Origin: Karalla daura
Lineage: Eukaryota > Chordata > Actinopteri > Chaetodontiformes > Leiognathidae
Length of the DNA stretch: 64,000 nt
Reading direction: 5' to 3'
Assembly (NCBI GenBank): GCA_029224185.1
Contig: CM055192.1
Coordinates: forward strand, 19,289,739-19,353,738
Part shown: in pieces, positions 47,970 through 62,200 of the stretch
Layout of the letters: each line of letters begins with the position of its first letter
How positions within the stretch are numbered: the stretch's first letter is position 1
Notes under the pieces: model-generated
The model's database searches: none
Told to the model about the DNA's origin: nothing
What the model saw: the letters and a program-made list of their open reading frames with translations, nothing else
Made by a program: the position numbers and the translations under genes

Positions 47970-50900
47970 CTGTTCTCCAGCATGTTTATGTGTGTGGGCA
48001 CGCCTGTGTGTAATTGTGTGTCAAGGTCCTCGTGCATGTACCGTCCCCAACCCCGACAGACGCCCGCATCATTTTCCTGCCCGTCCTGTATGGATGGGTA
48101 TCGCGGCGCCGTCCATCAAACCCTCTCCTTCACATACACTTCCTGTCATTGTTCTTTCTCTCACTCTTCCCCTTTGTAATTATAAGGTGGCAGAAGCGGT
48201 GTCACCTGTCAGCCAGCCGCTGGCTGCTTGACATTGAGAGTGGCAATAGGAAGAGGAGTTCCCCTCGCCGCCTCATTCTTTCGCCCGGCGGCCCGGCCGC
48301 GCTCTTGTCGGCGATGGTGGCTGTGCACCCGTGTCAGCACCTGTGCTGTATCCTTTCCTGTCCATCACTGTGCAGGTGAAGCAGATGATTGGATTCAGTC
48401 AGCAGGGTGATTAATGAGGGCCCCTCCGGATTTGGGACAGCCTATCAATCATGTCATTAGGGCCAATGTGCCCTGAAAGAGGCAGACCTCCGCCAAGGAA
48501 TAACTGCATTCATCTTCATCTGTGTATGCATCCCGTCAGCCCAGCCAGGGTCACCATGATGGAGAACAATAATCTTCTCCTCTACAAATTACTTTGCAAA
48601 GACAAGGTGGGTGGCGTGGCGAGAGAGAGAAGGGGGGGTAACAGTTGGGAAAGGAAGGAGGGAAAGTGGGATGAAGAAACAGGGGTGGGAGGGCTCACAG
48701 GGGGCAAATGCCCTGTTTTGAGGGATTTACTTTGCATGTGTGTGTGTTTTTGTGTGTGTGTCATGCCACTGAGTGCAGTGCCAGGTGCTTTTTGGTGTTT
48801 TTGGAGTTACATCCACCCCTCTCTCTCTCTCTCTCTGCCTCTCTCCCTCTGTGTGTGTGTCTCTCTCTCTCTCTCTGACACTGTATTCTGATTGTTTACA
48901 AGCCAGGCGTCACTTCCCTGTGAAGGTTAGTTTAATGAATAGTAATGATCCCACTGAATGCCTCCGACAGGTGATACATAATCACTCTTCCTTCAGTTTT
49001 CCACTCAACCCCCTCTCCACCCCTCCGCCCGCCCCGTCCCTTCTCTCTCTTTTTTTTCCCCTTCCCGTCTGCTCCCATCTTCCTGTCACTGAAACACAGA
49101 CAGCATTTCCTAGAACCGGCCATAATCCACTCAGTGTTTTTATTTATTTCATTCCTCTTTTTTCTTCAAATTGTACATGTTGTGTTGCGTCGCGGAATCA
49201 CCTTTTGATGAGGATTGATGCATCCAGAGTTTGTTATGATGAAGTGAGCGACCGGAGGCACCATTTCTGGGAACGAGTTACAAAAAGCCGAGGCAAAGGT
49301 CACGGATCAGCCCAAAGTGAAAGCTGTTTTTCCCATCACTCCAGCCGGCGGTCCACTCAGTCAGACACCGTGTCCATCATTTACCACAACAAACACATCT
49401 CACATCCATTGATCTTACTCATAAAGCAAGCCCATGAAAAATGGTCCTGATGATGCGATACATCAGAATTTGAATGCTCAATTAAAAAAAGCACAGCGGC
49501 GTTCCTCTTTTATTGTTTGGTTCAGCGTCTTACAGCATATTGAATGTCAAGCAAGTGAGCAGACCATCAGTCAGTTGGATCTGCTTGAACCTCCTCCTTC
49601 ATCAGACTAACAGCCCTACCGCTCCATCTTCCTGTTGAAATATCACAAAAATTATATAACTGGAAATTCACTTTATAAAAAGTGTTTCTACGGTCAGAAT
49701 GATCTGGGTAAAATGATACCCAATTTTCTTGTTGATGGCGCACATTAATAATCAATCCCAACAGACACTAATGATTCATTGTGCCCATATAGCATTTTCC
49801 CAATCATATGGGGAAAAAAACAATAGAAAGTACATGAATACCGTTTTGAGCCAGAGCTGCTGAAGTCCCTGCAGCTGACCTCTCACCTGTCTGAGCAGAG
49901 CTTGCGCGCCTCCTGCAGCTGGAGGTTTGTCCACTTGGGTCTTTTATCCTCCAGAGTCTGCAGCACCTTGTGCACTGTTGGTTTAGGAATGCCCTGTCAC
50001 ACAAGCAGCAGAGCAGAATTAAGCTTATCAATGTCAGATAACTGGTTGAGGATTTGATGCCACACTAAATCATACACAGTGCACAGTATAATGCATAATA
50101 TATTCATATAAGAAATGAAATGATGTAGAATAACTTCAATCATAAAGAGATCCTAAATCATCCCTGCTATCAGGTTGTTATTATAAAGCTTATCTTGTAC
50201 CTTCTGCTGAATGCCCATGGCAGCCTGCAGACACTCAGCCAGCAGGGAGAAGGGCTCCTTGGCCCCGCGGTCCAGGACCAGACCCCTTATCAGTGTGTGT
50301 GGGTCCTCCAGGCCCTGGATGAGACAGCCTAACAGGGCCCAGAGTAACAGGCCTACTAAGCGCAGCTGCCGGGAGTGCTGGGAGAGATGCTTCTCTGCCA
50401 CTAAGAAGAGGTACCGGATGGGGAGAGGCACATGTGAAACTGCCAGGGGCAGGTTGGTGAAAACAAAGGACAAGGCTTGAATAGTTATGGATACCACCGC
50501 TGTGAAGGAAGAGAAGAATGTAAACAAAAGTCAGTTTGGGGAAAATATCCCTTTGTAGCTTTTATGTTGCTGGACTTGAGAAAGTGAGAGCCAACATACT
50601 CCTAGTGGCGGCTTCTTTTCCGCCCGCCTCCAGTGGCGTGTAGTTCCACTCTTTGGGTATTTTGGCCAGGACACTTTCGGGCACGCCCCGCTTGAACGAG
50701 GCTCCGCTGGGCTCCTCTGTGCTCTGAGGACCCAGTATCATGGACACCAGGGGCACCAGGAGGCTGCTGGTGGACTTGGTGAAGATCCCCCGGACACAGC
50801 TGATCACTGCAGGCACTGTCTGTGCTGGGTCTGACGCAGGATAAGGAATGATTGCAGAGTAAAGCAGAAGAAAGCTGGCTCACCAAATCATTCATTTATT

Positions 50901-53900
50901 TACTCATCCCACTGCATACCCATCGTGGGGGTATCTTACACACATCATTCACTCTCCCTTATGTGATAAACCATAAATAATAGACAGAATCCTTGAATGC
51001 AGTAGGTGTGGAGGAGAGAAAAATAAGCTTGTAATTTCTGGACCAGTTGAACAGTTCTGGACCAAGCTAGGAGGAAAACCAATGGCTGGAGTGCCCTGAG
51101 CCAAGGCTCCTATCCTCTTACAGCCCCTGGAGCTCCACAGTGGAGCTAGTTTGCATTTGAGTTGATCACTGCTTCTGATACATGTGTGCTCCCTTATCAC
51201 AGATAGGTCAAATGCTCTTTCTTCCTTAGGACCACTATCAAATAAAGTGTGCTTCATTCCCTGCTATTGGGACTGTGCTGCTTGGGCTTTCAGACCAGCT
51301 GCCAGTCCCCACTGTTCAAACACTACAGGGCACTGAGGAATTCTGTGTCTCTATCTCCTCTGAAAGCACGTAATGTCGGGTTGAATTCCGATGTTCCAGC
51401 ACATCAAACCCAGGTGGCTTGACAGTAGAAATCTGACTACCTTCTCCAGGTGCACTGAGCCTTTTGGTGCTCTGCCCTTTCATATCCTCCTAATATTGAT
51501 AGCAGAGCAGCTACGGCCTGAAGTTGTACAGCACCCATAAACTTCCTACAGCGTCAGCTATAAAACCAAAGGCTACAACAGATAGATATATAATACAGTG
51601 ACGGCAGTGGAAGTGCACTGAAGTCTCGAGGGACGCCTGGCAAACGTGTGACCTTAGACCCCGAGAAAAGAGTGGGGAGCGGAAGTGAAAGTGATATAGC
51701 TTTTGGAAGGCAAAGTGCTCTGTGGCAGGTGAGACCTAGACCTATTTTTCAAAGTCACTTGGCTCTCAGGCTTTGTACCGCTCGCCACTGTATTGACTGG
51801 AGTATCGATTGGAAACAGGCTGCTACGGTGTGATGAAACATCAGTGTAAGTGGAGAAATGGTGAAATTCTCAATGTAATCTACGAAAGTTAACTCAGTGA
51901 ACAGTTTAAATAGAAACGGGGGCACTGGGGGTATCCTGTAACCAAAATTATAATACAAAGATTTGGCACAGTCCAATAATTAAACTAATTACCCTGTGAG
52001 GATAAATGATGATTGGGTGACATTGAGAATTTCTCCGCGCCTCTCATCTCTTGTTCCTTCTTTCCCTCTGTCGACCCCTCCCTTGCTCTGTCTCCATCCA
52101 AAGTCTCTTCTCCACCCTTCTCACCCTAATTTATGCTACAATAATTACCACTCACCCTGGATATAAAAATCACCAGCAAAAAGAGCTCTGTACTCCACAG
52201 GAGCTCTGATTAAGCTCTGTATCCATGCCTGTACTAGTACAGTAAAGGCTTTGATGGCAAATTAAAGTCACGTGCGTGCCCTGGCAACTCTATCAAGCTG
52301 TCAAAGATGGAGAACTTCTTTTAGTCTTCTATTTAGACTCATATCTAATGGCTACTCTGTTTGGACCGTACCCCTAATGCCCGAAATATTCACACCACAA
52401 TGCAGCGTGTCATTGCCTTTACAGCCCCGAGCCAGACGCTCCGTCCTGCTAAGACTGCATGCTGCACGCTCCTGTCAGCACATGACAGGTGGACACGTGA
52501 AGTTTTACAGCTCTTGCATTGCATTACATTTATTGGAGTTCAGATTGGTGCTGAAAGGATCCTGTCCAGAGGTCTTGAAATCGCTTATTAGCATGAATTG
52601 TTTTCTTTTTCCGTTTCGCATTACCACTGTTGCTGCTGCCGTTATTTCCAGATGTATGCTATTAAATGTAAATGTTTAGGAATATAATGTCCATTAAGAA
52701 AGTGGTCAACTCTCTATTAGTTGGGTTAATTTCCTGTTATCCAAGCATGAAGCCGTGGCTTCTCAATAGCATGATAGATGATGGATTTACCAATCTGGTT
52801 TTCCAATTTAACTTGAAATGGGAACGGCTCCAACTTCTACGACTTTGTAATCACTCCAGTTCAGATAATAACCAAATAGCACCGAGCTCAAACGTGACAC
52901 TCTTTGAAAAGGGACTGTATGTCGACGTAGTACAGAGTAGCATTCTAGTACTGCACTACTGCACATACCAGTCCCCACATGTCAGTGCGTCGCACTGGCC
53001 TCTGAAGTACTACATTATGCAGCAGCCGGGTGCTGCTTTACCTGCAAGGGTGTACAGATGATCCCATATTTGCATCCGTTCCAGGTATGGCTCAAGGACT
53101 CGAGTCAAGGCCTTGGGAGCACTGTTCAGGCCACTGAAAAGGTTGAACAATGCAACTATGAAGTCATCTCCTGCCTTGCAGCTCTCTGCAGATGTTTCCG
53201 AACAGCTCTCCTGGCAGATATCTGAAAACAAGTGAGTGAGTCAGTGGGATAACGCAAATAAATGAGTTTATGTTCAAAATGTTTATGCATTTATGAAATC
53301 TTGCTGCTCAGGAGCGCTTGAGAGATTCACACAAACAACAAGCTATACAGGGAGATGACAGGCTCACTCATATACGCCTATACTATACTTTCACAGTTTG
53401 GAGTGCGTAGGTGAGCGCAGAATTGTGATGTTTTACATCTGAGAAAATATCAACCTTATGGAGGTAGGTTGTGAGAGATATAAAACTCTATCCTATGAAA
53501 CAGCATCTTGATTCTTTGCACAAAAACACATTGGAAAATGTCAAGGCTGCCCAACCTGACACATGTTAACAGAAAGGGTGAACAAAAGGCATTGTGGAAT
53601 GGAAGGGGAAGAAAAACCCACATCTGTGTTAGATGGAGAAAAAACAGAGTCGAGAAAGGAAAAAAAAAAAAAAAAACAGAAAAAGAAACAGATTTCAAAG
53701 CCCCCACAGCACATGGAGACAGGAAGTGAAAAGGAAGAGGTTTTGACAGGGTGTCCTTGTGGGGGTTGCTGTCTGAGCATGGGGCTGAGGATGGAGGTGT
53801 GTGTGCGTGTGTAACTCATATGGATGTCTATATATGTGTTCTCTCTTTTTTTTTGTGCTTACAAGTGTGTGTGTGTTAAGTTGACAGGGGTTGCTGAGGA

Positions 53901-54006
53901 AAGGCCCACTGCTCCAGAGGTGGCAGGCATCCAGCGGTCTGTCAGTCTGCTATGTGGGAGATGACAGCTATTTGAATAGGAGCGCGTATGCAACGCAGCA
54001 GCCATT

Positions 54007-54044
<38 letters not shown>

Positions 54045-57000
54045 CGCTGTGATGGAGGGCAGCGTGGCTTCCTCTTCCTCCTGACTAATGCTGACTATTT
54101 CAAAATGACAGGGCTGAATTAGCTGCTGCATTACCGGGCCGCTGGTACCGGCCGCCTTAAGTAACAGGCAGGTAGAGAGCACCGCCATCACTCAGAGTCC
54201 CGATGAGAACCGATAAGGCTTATCCCCCTGTTTCCATCTCCTACTCCACATCCGCCGCTCCTCTCTCACAATAACACACACGCGGAAAAAAAAAGTGGTC
54301 AACCAACCTGACCTACAATCAGTCGATTAGGCGGCATTATGTGGGTTACGGGCATCTTGTTCTCTGTCTGTCTGGTAATTGGTCCTTAAGGAGACACTGT
54401 TCTGGATACCGCTGCCATGGCTGCAGCGGTCCAGGGGAACAGGGGTGACTAACGTTCATTTCCACTCGGGGTGTCGGAGAGCACGGCAGGTTAACTAGGA
54501 GCCTTTTAATAATGAGCCCATTACGGAGCCGCAGATGACATCAGGAGAGAAAAAAAAAACTGCAGATGACACGTCGGTGGCTCGTCCCGCTGCCGCCGCA
54601 GCGAGCACGCAGGGGCTCCAAAGTGTTTGTGTTTCTCTGTCCATTACTCTGTATTTTCCCTCTGTTCTCCTCCACTCCCTCTCTGTCTCCGTGCTTATCT
54701 AACCTTGATACATAGCCAATACATACACCTGTTTATCTTCCGGACAGCCAGTCAACCAGTCACGAGGGCCCTTTCCAAAAAACCTCTGTAATTGGAAGCA
54801 GACGCACTGATGATAATAAAAAGGTGGTCTGTGCGTGTGTGTGCGTGTGTGTGCGTGTGTGCGCGCGTGTGTGTGTGTGCGCGCCAGAGGGAGTGTATCG
54901 TCTGATTTAGGGTGGGTTGTGCGAAAGGAAAAGAAGAAAAAACTGCAAACGGAGGACGTGTTCTCCTGCTGCAAATAGGGACGTTATCGCGGTAGGAATC
55001 ACAGAGCGCCGGCCCTTTCAGTTAGCCTGCTGGATACTGCGGCTCTGCTGCAAATGAGCCACATAGACGACGCTGTAACGTGTGTGTCCGAGCGGCAACT
55101 CAACTGTGGATGAAAGGGAAAAAGTCAGCAGCGTGGAGACGTGAAACGCCTCTCCCATGGCGGCTGTGGCGCGCCCATTTCGCTGAATCGAACCGAAGGG
55201 GTGTGACTCGGTGCATTACTATCTGTGAGTGACCTGGGCGTGCATGCTTTCTGGGGAAACACCGGAGCGGGCTCCAGGCGAAGGGGAAGTGCGGCGACTC
55301 CTGGAAGCCAGGCGTTCAGTCAAGCTGCTCCCTCTGTCTGTCTGCCTCCTGCTTAATTAGCCCGTCACCGTGATAACACGCCAGCGTCAGCGCTTCCAGC
55401 CTTGATTTACGGCGGCGTGGCGGGAGAAGCATCGCAGAGCCTCCGAGCCGGAGTCAGACCGAGCGGGGGAACGAGACAGTGCGAGTTGTTATTAATGAGG
55501 TCGCTATAATGTGAATTAATGTGCGAGTGCACAACAGTCTTTAAAGGTTAGACTGTTGCCGGCGCGGAGGGGAGAGAAGAAGGAAGGGAAAATCTTTAAA
55601 GGTCAGCATGTGTGCTCCGCCTGGGCCTGTTGAGTGTTTATTACTGCTCTCTATTGATTTAGTGATGATGGTGACCAAGGTGAAAATGATGATGAAGGCA
55701 AAGATGCTGATGATAACTTCATAAAATGGATGGAGCTCATCTAAGGTCCGTATAACTGGCTTAAGTGTCATAATTAAGGCACAGGTAAACACCTTCCCAC
55801 ACTGCTGGATGGACCCTGTGGATCTGGTATGAAAACATATTACCAGGGTTCCCACTCCTAACCAGAGGTTATTTTCCATGAATATTCTGGGGGTGGGGGG
55901 TTGGGGGGGGGCTTCTGTGTCATATGTTGCCCAGAAGATAAGGTGACAACAGTGTGTGCATATCTTTTAACCCATTTGCATTAGCTCATAGGCTAGGGGG
56001 AGGATAACTAATTTTCCAGGACAACTCAAGAATTTCCAGGACATTTGATTTTTTTTTCTCATTTTCCATATGTATTCCATGTCTGGAAAATCTGTCTATC
56101 ATTTTCCAGGTTTTCCTGGACGCGTGGGAACCCTAAAAGTGCACAATTAGTGACGGACAGCTAGGCGCAACATACAGTAGGCGCACACACTGAGCTTTGT
56201 GGACAGGAAATCAAAAGGGCAGACTTACGAGAGTTTTCCAGGAGCATTCTGGGCAGGTGACACTCTCTGTGCAGCAGCGTTCGCAGCAGCAACCTGGGAT
56301 TGCATCCGGGGTCGGAGGTCAGCAGCCTCAGCTGACACACAGAGGCCGCCTGACCCGCCAGGCCGTCGCTGGAGAGCGCAAAGAAGGAAAACAACGTTGA
56401 CAGTTCTGCAGTGTCAGGTGAGCGTACAGATAGCGGCCCATTTAGCAAGAGAGAGGGAGAGACAGCCACGGAAGGGTAGGGGGAAGCGTCAGGAGTGAAA
56501 GACAAAGAGTGAAATCGCTGCTGTCTTGTCGTCTGGGAGGAAATGGCGCCCGTGCTACAATGGCCACTTCCTCCAGTGTCACTCACTCCCGATTCAAGCT
56601 TCGTCTGCAAATGCCTTCACTCTCGCTGACTTATCGTGTGCACCGGGAAGGAATTAGCTGTAATCTTGGCCAGCTAAAACCAAATTAACATTTGGGAGAC
56701 AGCCAAATACATGAATATACAGCAGTACCCCCCTCCTACATCTTTTGTATAACCAAGAGGCTGCAGCCAGCTGTGGGTAATGAGCCGTATCCTTACTGTG
56801 TGTGTGTGTGCGTGTGTCTGAGTGTGTGCACCCTTCTGAGCCTGTGCTTGTGGTTATGTATGTGTGCAAGTGTGAGAAGCATGCTGACATGTGTGTGCCT
56901 ACATGTTACTTTATACATCTCAATAAAATCTAATGGAAGGAGCGGACAGTCTGTCTGAAGAGCGGGGAGGCAGGAGGGGGTTGCAGGGGGTGTCTGCCCA

Positions 57001-57650
57001 GAAATTAACCATTCTATTTAAGCCAGAGAGCTGGAGCAGGCTGCACCCTGCTGCTTGACTGAGGAAAACTATGCCTCAATCTGACAGTGCAATTTATGAT
57101 GTCACTGGAACCGCAAATCCAGAAGAAATCCTCTTTTAACTGCTCTGATAAATCTACCCCGCTGCAGCCCAGGGTCAGCTTACAGAACCAAGACGCACAG
57201 AGTCACACACACAAACACATGCACGCACACACACACACGCACACACACACACACACATGCACGCACACACACACACACATATACGCAAAGGCTGGAAGAA
57301 GAAAGCAGTGTATGAGTGTCTGCAAATTCAGGAACACGCATGAGGCCAGAAAACATAATGTTAGATGCTGTCTTTATTGCCTGTAATGCGGCATGATTTA
57401 TTTATGTGCTTTGTGATTTTATTATTGTTTTATTCAATAACCATAACAATGGGTTTTATTTTAATGGGCTGGGGAGAGATCTGTCCACAGCGGCCGGGCC
57501 CTGGACGAGGACCTGTGGATCTGGCCCGGGGCCACAGACGGGCCCCCCTGGCGCCCTCGCATGCAGGCAGGAGGCGGGTGCAAAGAAATAAAGAGGTCAT
57601 AAAAATAAACTAATTTCAGCTCTCCAATACTTTGGAGCAGGAAAGTGTGT

Positions 57651-57698
<48 letters not shown>

Positions 57699-59210
57699 GC
57701 TTGATTTGTGCCCCATCAGCACGCAATGACATCACCTCTGGAAGTGAGGGCGATGAGAGGGGAGGAGGCTGGAGTCACGGGGGTGTGTGAATACGTGTGT
57801 GTGAGCGTGTGTGTGTGTGTTGTGGGGGTGATTGACTGCACCGTGGAGGTCACAACAGAAAGTGGACACACACACATACGCGCTCACCCCCCCCACCCAC
57901 ACACACACATGCAGGCCTGTACGCAGCGGTGTGCCTCGTGTTGACGCCTCGTGTGTAAAGCCCTCAGCAACCATCAACATAAACAAAATCAGTGTCGGCA
58001 GCAACGGTAGTTTACCGTTTATTTTCCCTCCCTTCCCCAGCTTGCATCTGTGTTATATTACCACGGCAACTCAGGCTTGAAGCCCCGTGCAACGGGCAAG
58101 TCTGGCAATATATATCCGCGCATACAGCGTGCGGCTATAACTCCGCACACACATATGGTTCTGCGTACAGTGGGTGGAGGTGTGTGTGATGGCTTAGCAT
58201 ACCAGAGCGCGCGTGTGCGCGTGTGTGTGTGTGAGTTGGTGTGTGAACATGCAGACGTGTGGCTGCGGTACGAGGGATGGTGGGTGTGTTTTCTGTACCG
58301 TGTGGCCTGCTCTGTGAAGAGGTCGGGGTCCACGGCGTTCAGCCAGTGGACGGCGGGGACATCAGGTCGCGGTGGCGCACACTCTCCGCCTGGGTCGCCC
58401 ATAAATACCCTGCAGGAGATTGAATGGATTCAGTGACAAAAGGCGGCGGGCTAAACGGGCAGACTACCGAAGTCTAGACATTAAAATATGAGATGTTCCT
58501 CCTTAGTGCGCCGAAAACAACATTTGTAGCACCACTTGGGCAGTATTCATTGGTTTTATAGAAAAGGGAGGAAAATGGTCAGATTTGTACTCTGTGTGAA
58601 GGGTGGATGACAAAAACACACACCAACCTGTGGAGCAGAGGGAGGGGTGCGGTGACAATGACCAGGACTGTCAGCAGCTGCTCGCACAGGCTGTGGATCT
58701 GATGCGGCATGTCCGGCCGGCCCGCCGTCAGGGAGCGAGGGCTGCAGCCCACCAGGGCCTCCGGACTCTCACACACACTCCACATGAGCTGCTCCGCGTA
58801 CAGCAACAGCGCCGTGATGTCACACCTTGGACGGGGGGAGGAAGGGAGCGGGGAGGGCGAGCGCACAGATGAAATCAGAAAGGACGAGATGTGAGGGAAT
58901 ATGTGAGAACGCATGAGGAGAGGCAGCGAGAGCGGCCCTATCATGTTAAGGAACATCCCGTCTTCAAAGGGCTGACATACACCATTACATCATGACATAA
59001 GAGCCTCATTGTGCAGCCAGTCAGATGACAGAGCCTCCTGGTGATTTTACTGTTGGAAAGTTAAGTGTACTTCAGGCTTTGGATTTCACTATAAAAGTCA
59101 TTGCTATTACATTTAAACGCCCCCTAAATCTGTTTCCTCAATGGGTGGGGAGAGCTGCTCATCATCTCTCATCTCCTCATTCTTGCTCTTCCCATGGCCT
59201 AAATCATTAC

Positions 59211-59290
<80 letters not shown>

Positions 59291-62200
59291 CAGGGCTGGG
59301 ATGATACAGGATAGGTGAGGAAGCATAAAAGTACCCATGTGAGTGCTCTACACATAGGAAACTTGGAGAAGCTTTGAAAAGCCATCTGTTTAGGCTAGCC
59401 TTTCACTTTACAACTGTCCCTCCCGAAACACGAGCATCTCCGGGCAACATAAACCAGGCTTACTGTTGATGTCCTGCGGTGCTACACGTGCAGGGTGCAC
59501 TTTGTCTTTGCCACGGTTTCATGCTCCGACCGCGTGCCACGGTTCAACCTGCTCATTGTCATCGTTCAGCTACTAAGCGGAGTAAGACGAAAGCAGGGGT
59601 GGAAAAGATGATCCCTCTGCCAGAGTGTGCGGATGACATGCCAACGCTGTGTTCAGACCCCAACCCAGACCCGTGGGAGCCGTAGAAGCGAGGCAAGTAG
59701 TGAGAGGTGATTTAGAGCCTTGTTTCTGAGTCCTCGTGAAATCTGGGATCCCATTACGTACAGTGACGTCTCTATTAATGGAGGAGTATGTGCAAAAGTC
59801 GACAGTGGGCTATGCAATTCTTAATGGGAAAGAACAAAGGAGCTGATATTGGCTTAACAGCTACGTCTACTCTTGAGCTTGTAAATAACAGCCGAGTAAA
59901 CAATCCTCGCCTTCACCTTTAAGAAGAAGACGAGGACAAAAGCTGCTCAAGTGTTTGGAGAACAAAACTTGAACTGCTGATAAAGACAAAGTGATGGTGA
60001 AAAGCTCTATGACAGGTATTAAAAGCACCTTGTGGTGGTACTTGAATTTAATGATATTGTACACACACGTTTTCGAGATAATTAAAGAATACATTTGCAC
60101 AGAAAGCACCCAAGAAAATGAACCCTCTTGGCCCGCCTGCAGAAATTAAAGTGCAGTTGTCGCCATTAAGCGGCAACTGATTCCCAACACTTCTGGCAAC
60201 AGACAAATAGAAGCAGAGGAATGAAAGAGACAGTTCCGTTTGATCTCGTGGCATCTACATTGATGTGAACATTTCAAGTGTTGATGGGTGTGAAGACAGA
60301 TTTCAGGGTAAGACTCTCCGTCACAAGCCTGATTTATATAACAGACGAGATCTGCCAGAAGAATAGAATCGAGGTCGGGATGGAAAACACGAGCCAGTAC
60401 CTGATTTGCAGGTGTCTTTTGTATGAAGGGCGAGCCCTCGCGTATCTTTGAACCAGCAGCCTCAAAGTGTCTGACGTCACCTGTCCGAGCACTTCCTTGG
60501 CCACAGGTGGCGGCAGCACCGCCCACAGGTCGCTCCGCAGCCCACACAGGAAGTAGAACCACATCTGTACGGAGAAGGAGCAGCGCTCGCCCTGTGGAAG
60601 GAAGCAGGTGGTGTGAGGTTCGCATTTGATGATATATTGTGATACGGATGTTGACAGCGGAGCAAAAAACATAGAAAGCCCCCTCCCCACCCCCCCAAAA
60701 AAGGAGAAGTGGATAAAAATAGGGAGAGGGGAAAGAGAGAGTGAGAGAGAGAGAAAACATGAGGGAGAAGAAAGAAAGAGAGAGACAGAGGCAGAGGCAG
60801 GTCTGTCAACACCAGGATGTCTCAGTGGTCACGCCACCTGCACTCTGCACCTGGGTTTCTGCCCCCACTGGGATTTTAGACTGCTTTAAAGTCCTGAACT
60901 GGAGAAGACATCACGACAGGCACACACTCGCACGGAGAGAAATCGGGAAGTTCTCCAAGTGAAGTCAGCGGCACGAAAGAAAGAAGGAAAGAAAGAAAGG
61001 AAGAAAGAAAGAAAGAAAGAACGAGTGGCCATTATCTCTGTATCCTGCAGCTTAGTCAGAAAACACTTAGAGGAATTAGTTAATTAAACCTCCCTCCTCT
61101 ACTGCTATTTGTCTGAACTCATGTTTAATCTGAAACAATAAACAGCTCCAGAGGATGTTGTGTGTGTGTGTGTGTTTGTGTGTGTGTGCGTGTGTGTGTG
61201 TGGCGTGGATGGTGACACATGGAAGACTTTCCAACTTCCTCCTGTCTTCAGTTCATCATGCCCCTCAGTCTCTTCCCACTTCACTTCATCTACCCTGTGT
61301 TTTACTCCTCTCCTTCCCCTCTGCTCCCTCCCTTCCTCCCCGGAGCCATTTAGGGATCGGCGCTTGATGGGAAGCATGACCGAGCTCTGTGTCTGGGATT
61401 AGGCCGCCATCCTGCTGCCTGTGGACCCAGCGGAGCAAATGCAGACACGGACACTGGATCCAAACCAAGAGCAGTCGTAGCTACATGTGTGGTTGGACTG
61501 CTCCATCCGTTCATTGAATTCCAACTTTATTTAACCAGCCAGGTCAGCTATGAAAAAATTCCCATTAGGGTTGACAGCCTGTCAGCAGCAAGGACTGGAT
61601 CTGGGATGAGGAACTGAGCACGATATAAACTTGGAAACTCGTAGCACACAATTTTTTTTTCTTCAAATGAATTTAGTACTAAAGGATAAATCCTGACAAG
61701 AAAGGTAGCCAAGGTCATGCTCCAAACTTCCTTTGATTGCCTTAACTGACCTCATGTGCTGTGATTGCAGCATATTAAACCTTTCTCTGCCAACAGCTAT
61801 TCATGTGTCAATATCAATGTAAAATTGCAAAAGGAAAGAAAGAAGAAGAAGAAAAAAGCCCAAGCCAGATCAGGGTCTCCTCAGAGTTAGACTGAGCTGA
61901 GTGCAGGGTGCAGGGCGAGGAAGCCAGGGGATGGAAACCTAATGCATACAGCTCCACATATGCAGCAGACATGGAAATGTAGATACACACATACACACCA
62001 AAGGAAAACGCACATCCGGAGACGCCGCCTGCCGCACACCCACACGTGCATTCATCTGTACAGATGCACACAGGCATGCTTGAACAAAAGCACACACCTG
62101 CGCACAGCAGGTCTGTCTGACACCAGTGACCCAGGGAAGGAGGGAGGAACAAAGAGGGGGAAAAAAGGCAAAAGCAGAGTAAAGTAAGAAAGAGAGGGGA

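Larger units (their letters stand above)
53222..56228. other. KIAA0825 intron W6-W7
   Basis: About 3 kb, the largest intron here. Holds an A run (near 53659-53675), a 35-G run, GTGCGTGTGT tandem units (54830-54884), CpG-containing sequence at 54960-55500, and the MITE at 55844-56134. Confidence 0.65.

Noticed and set aside
56161..56610. Plus- and minus-strand ORFs that overrun exon W6
   Set aside because: Only 56229-56368 on the minus strand is supported by splice sites and family similarity; the rest is intron read-through.
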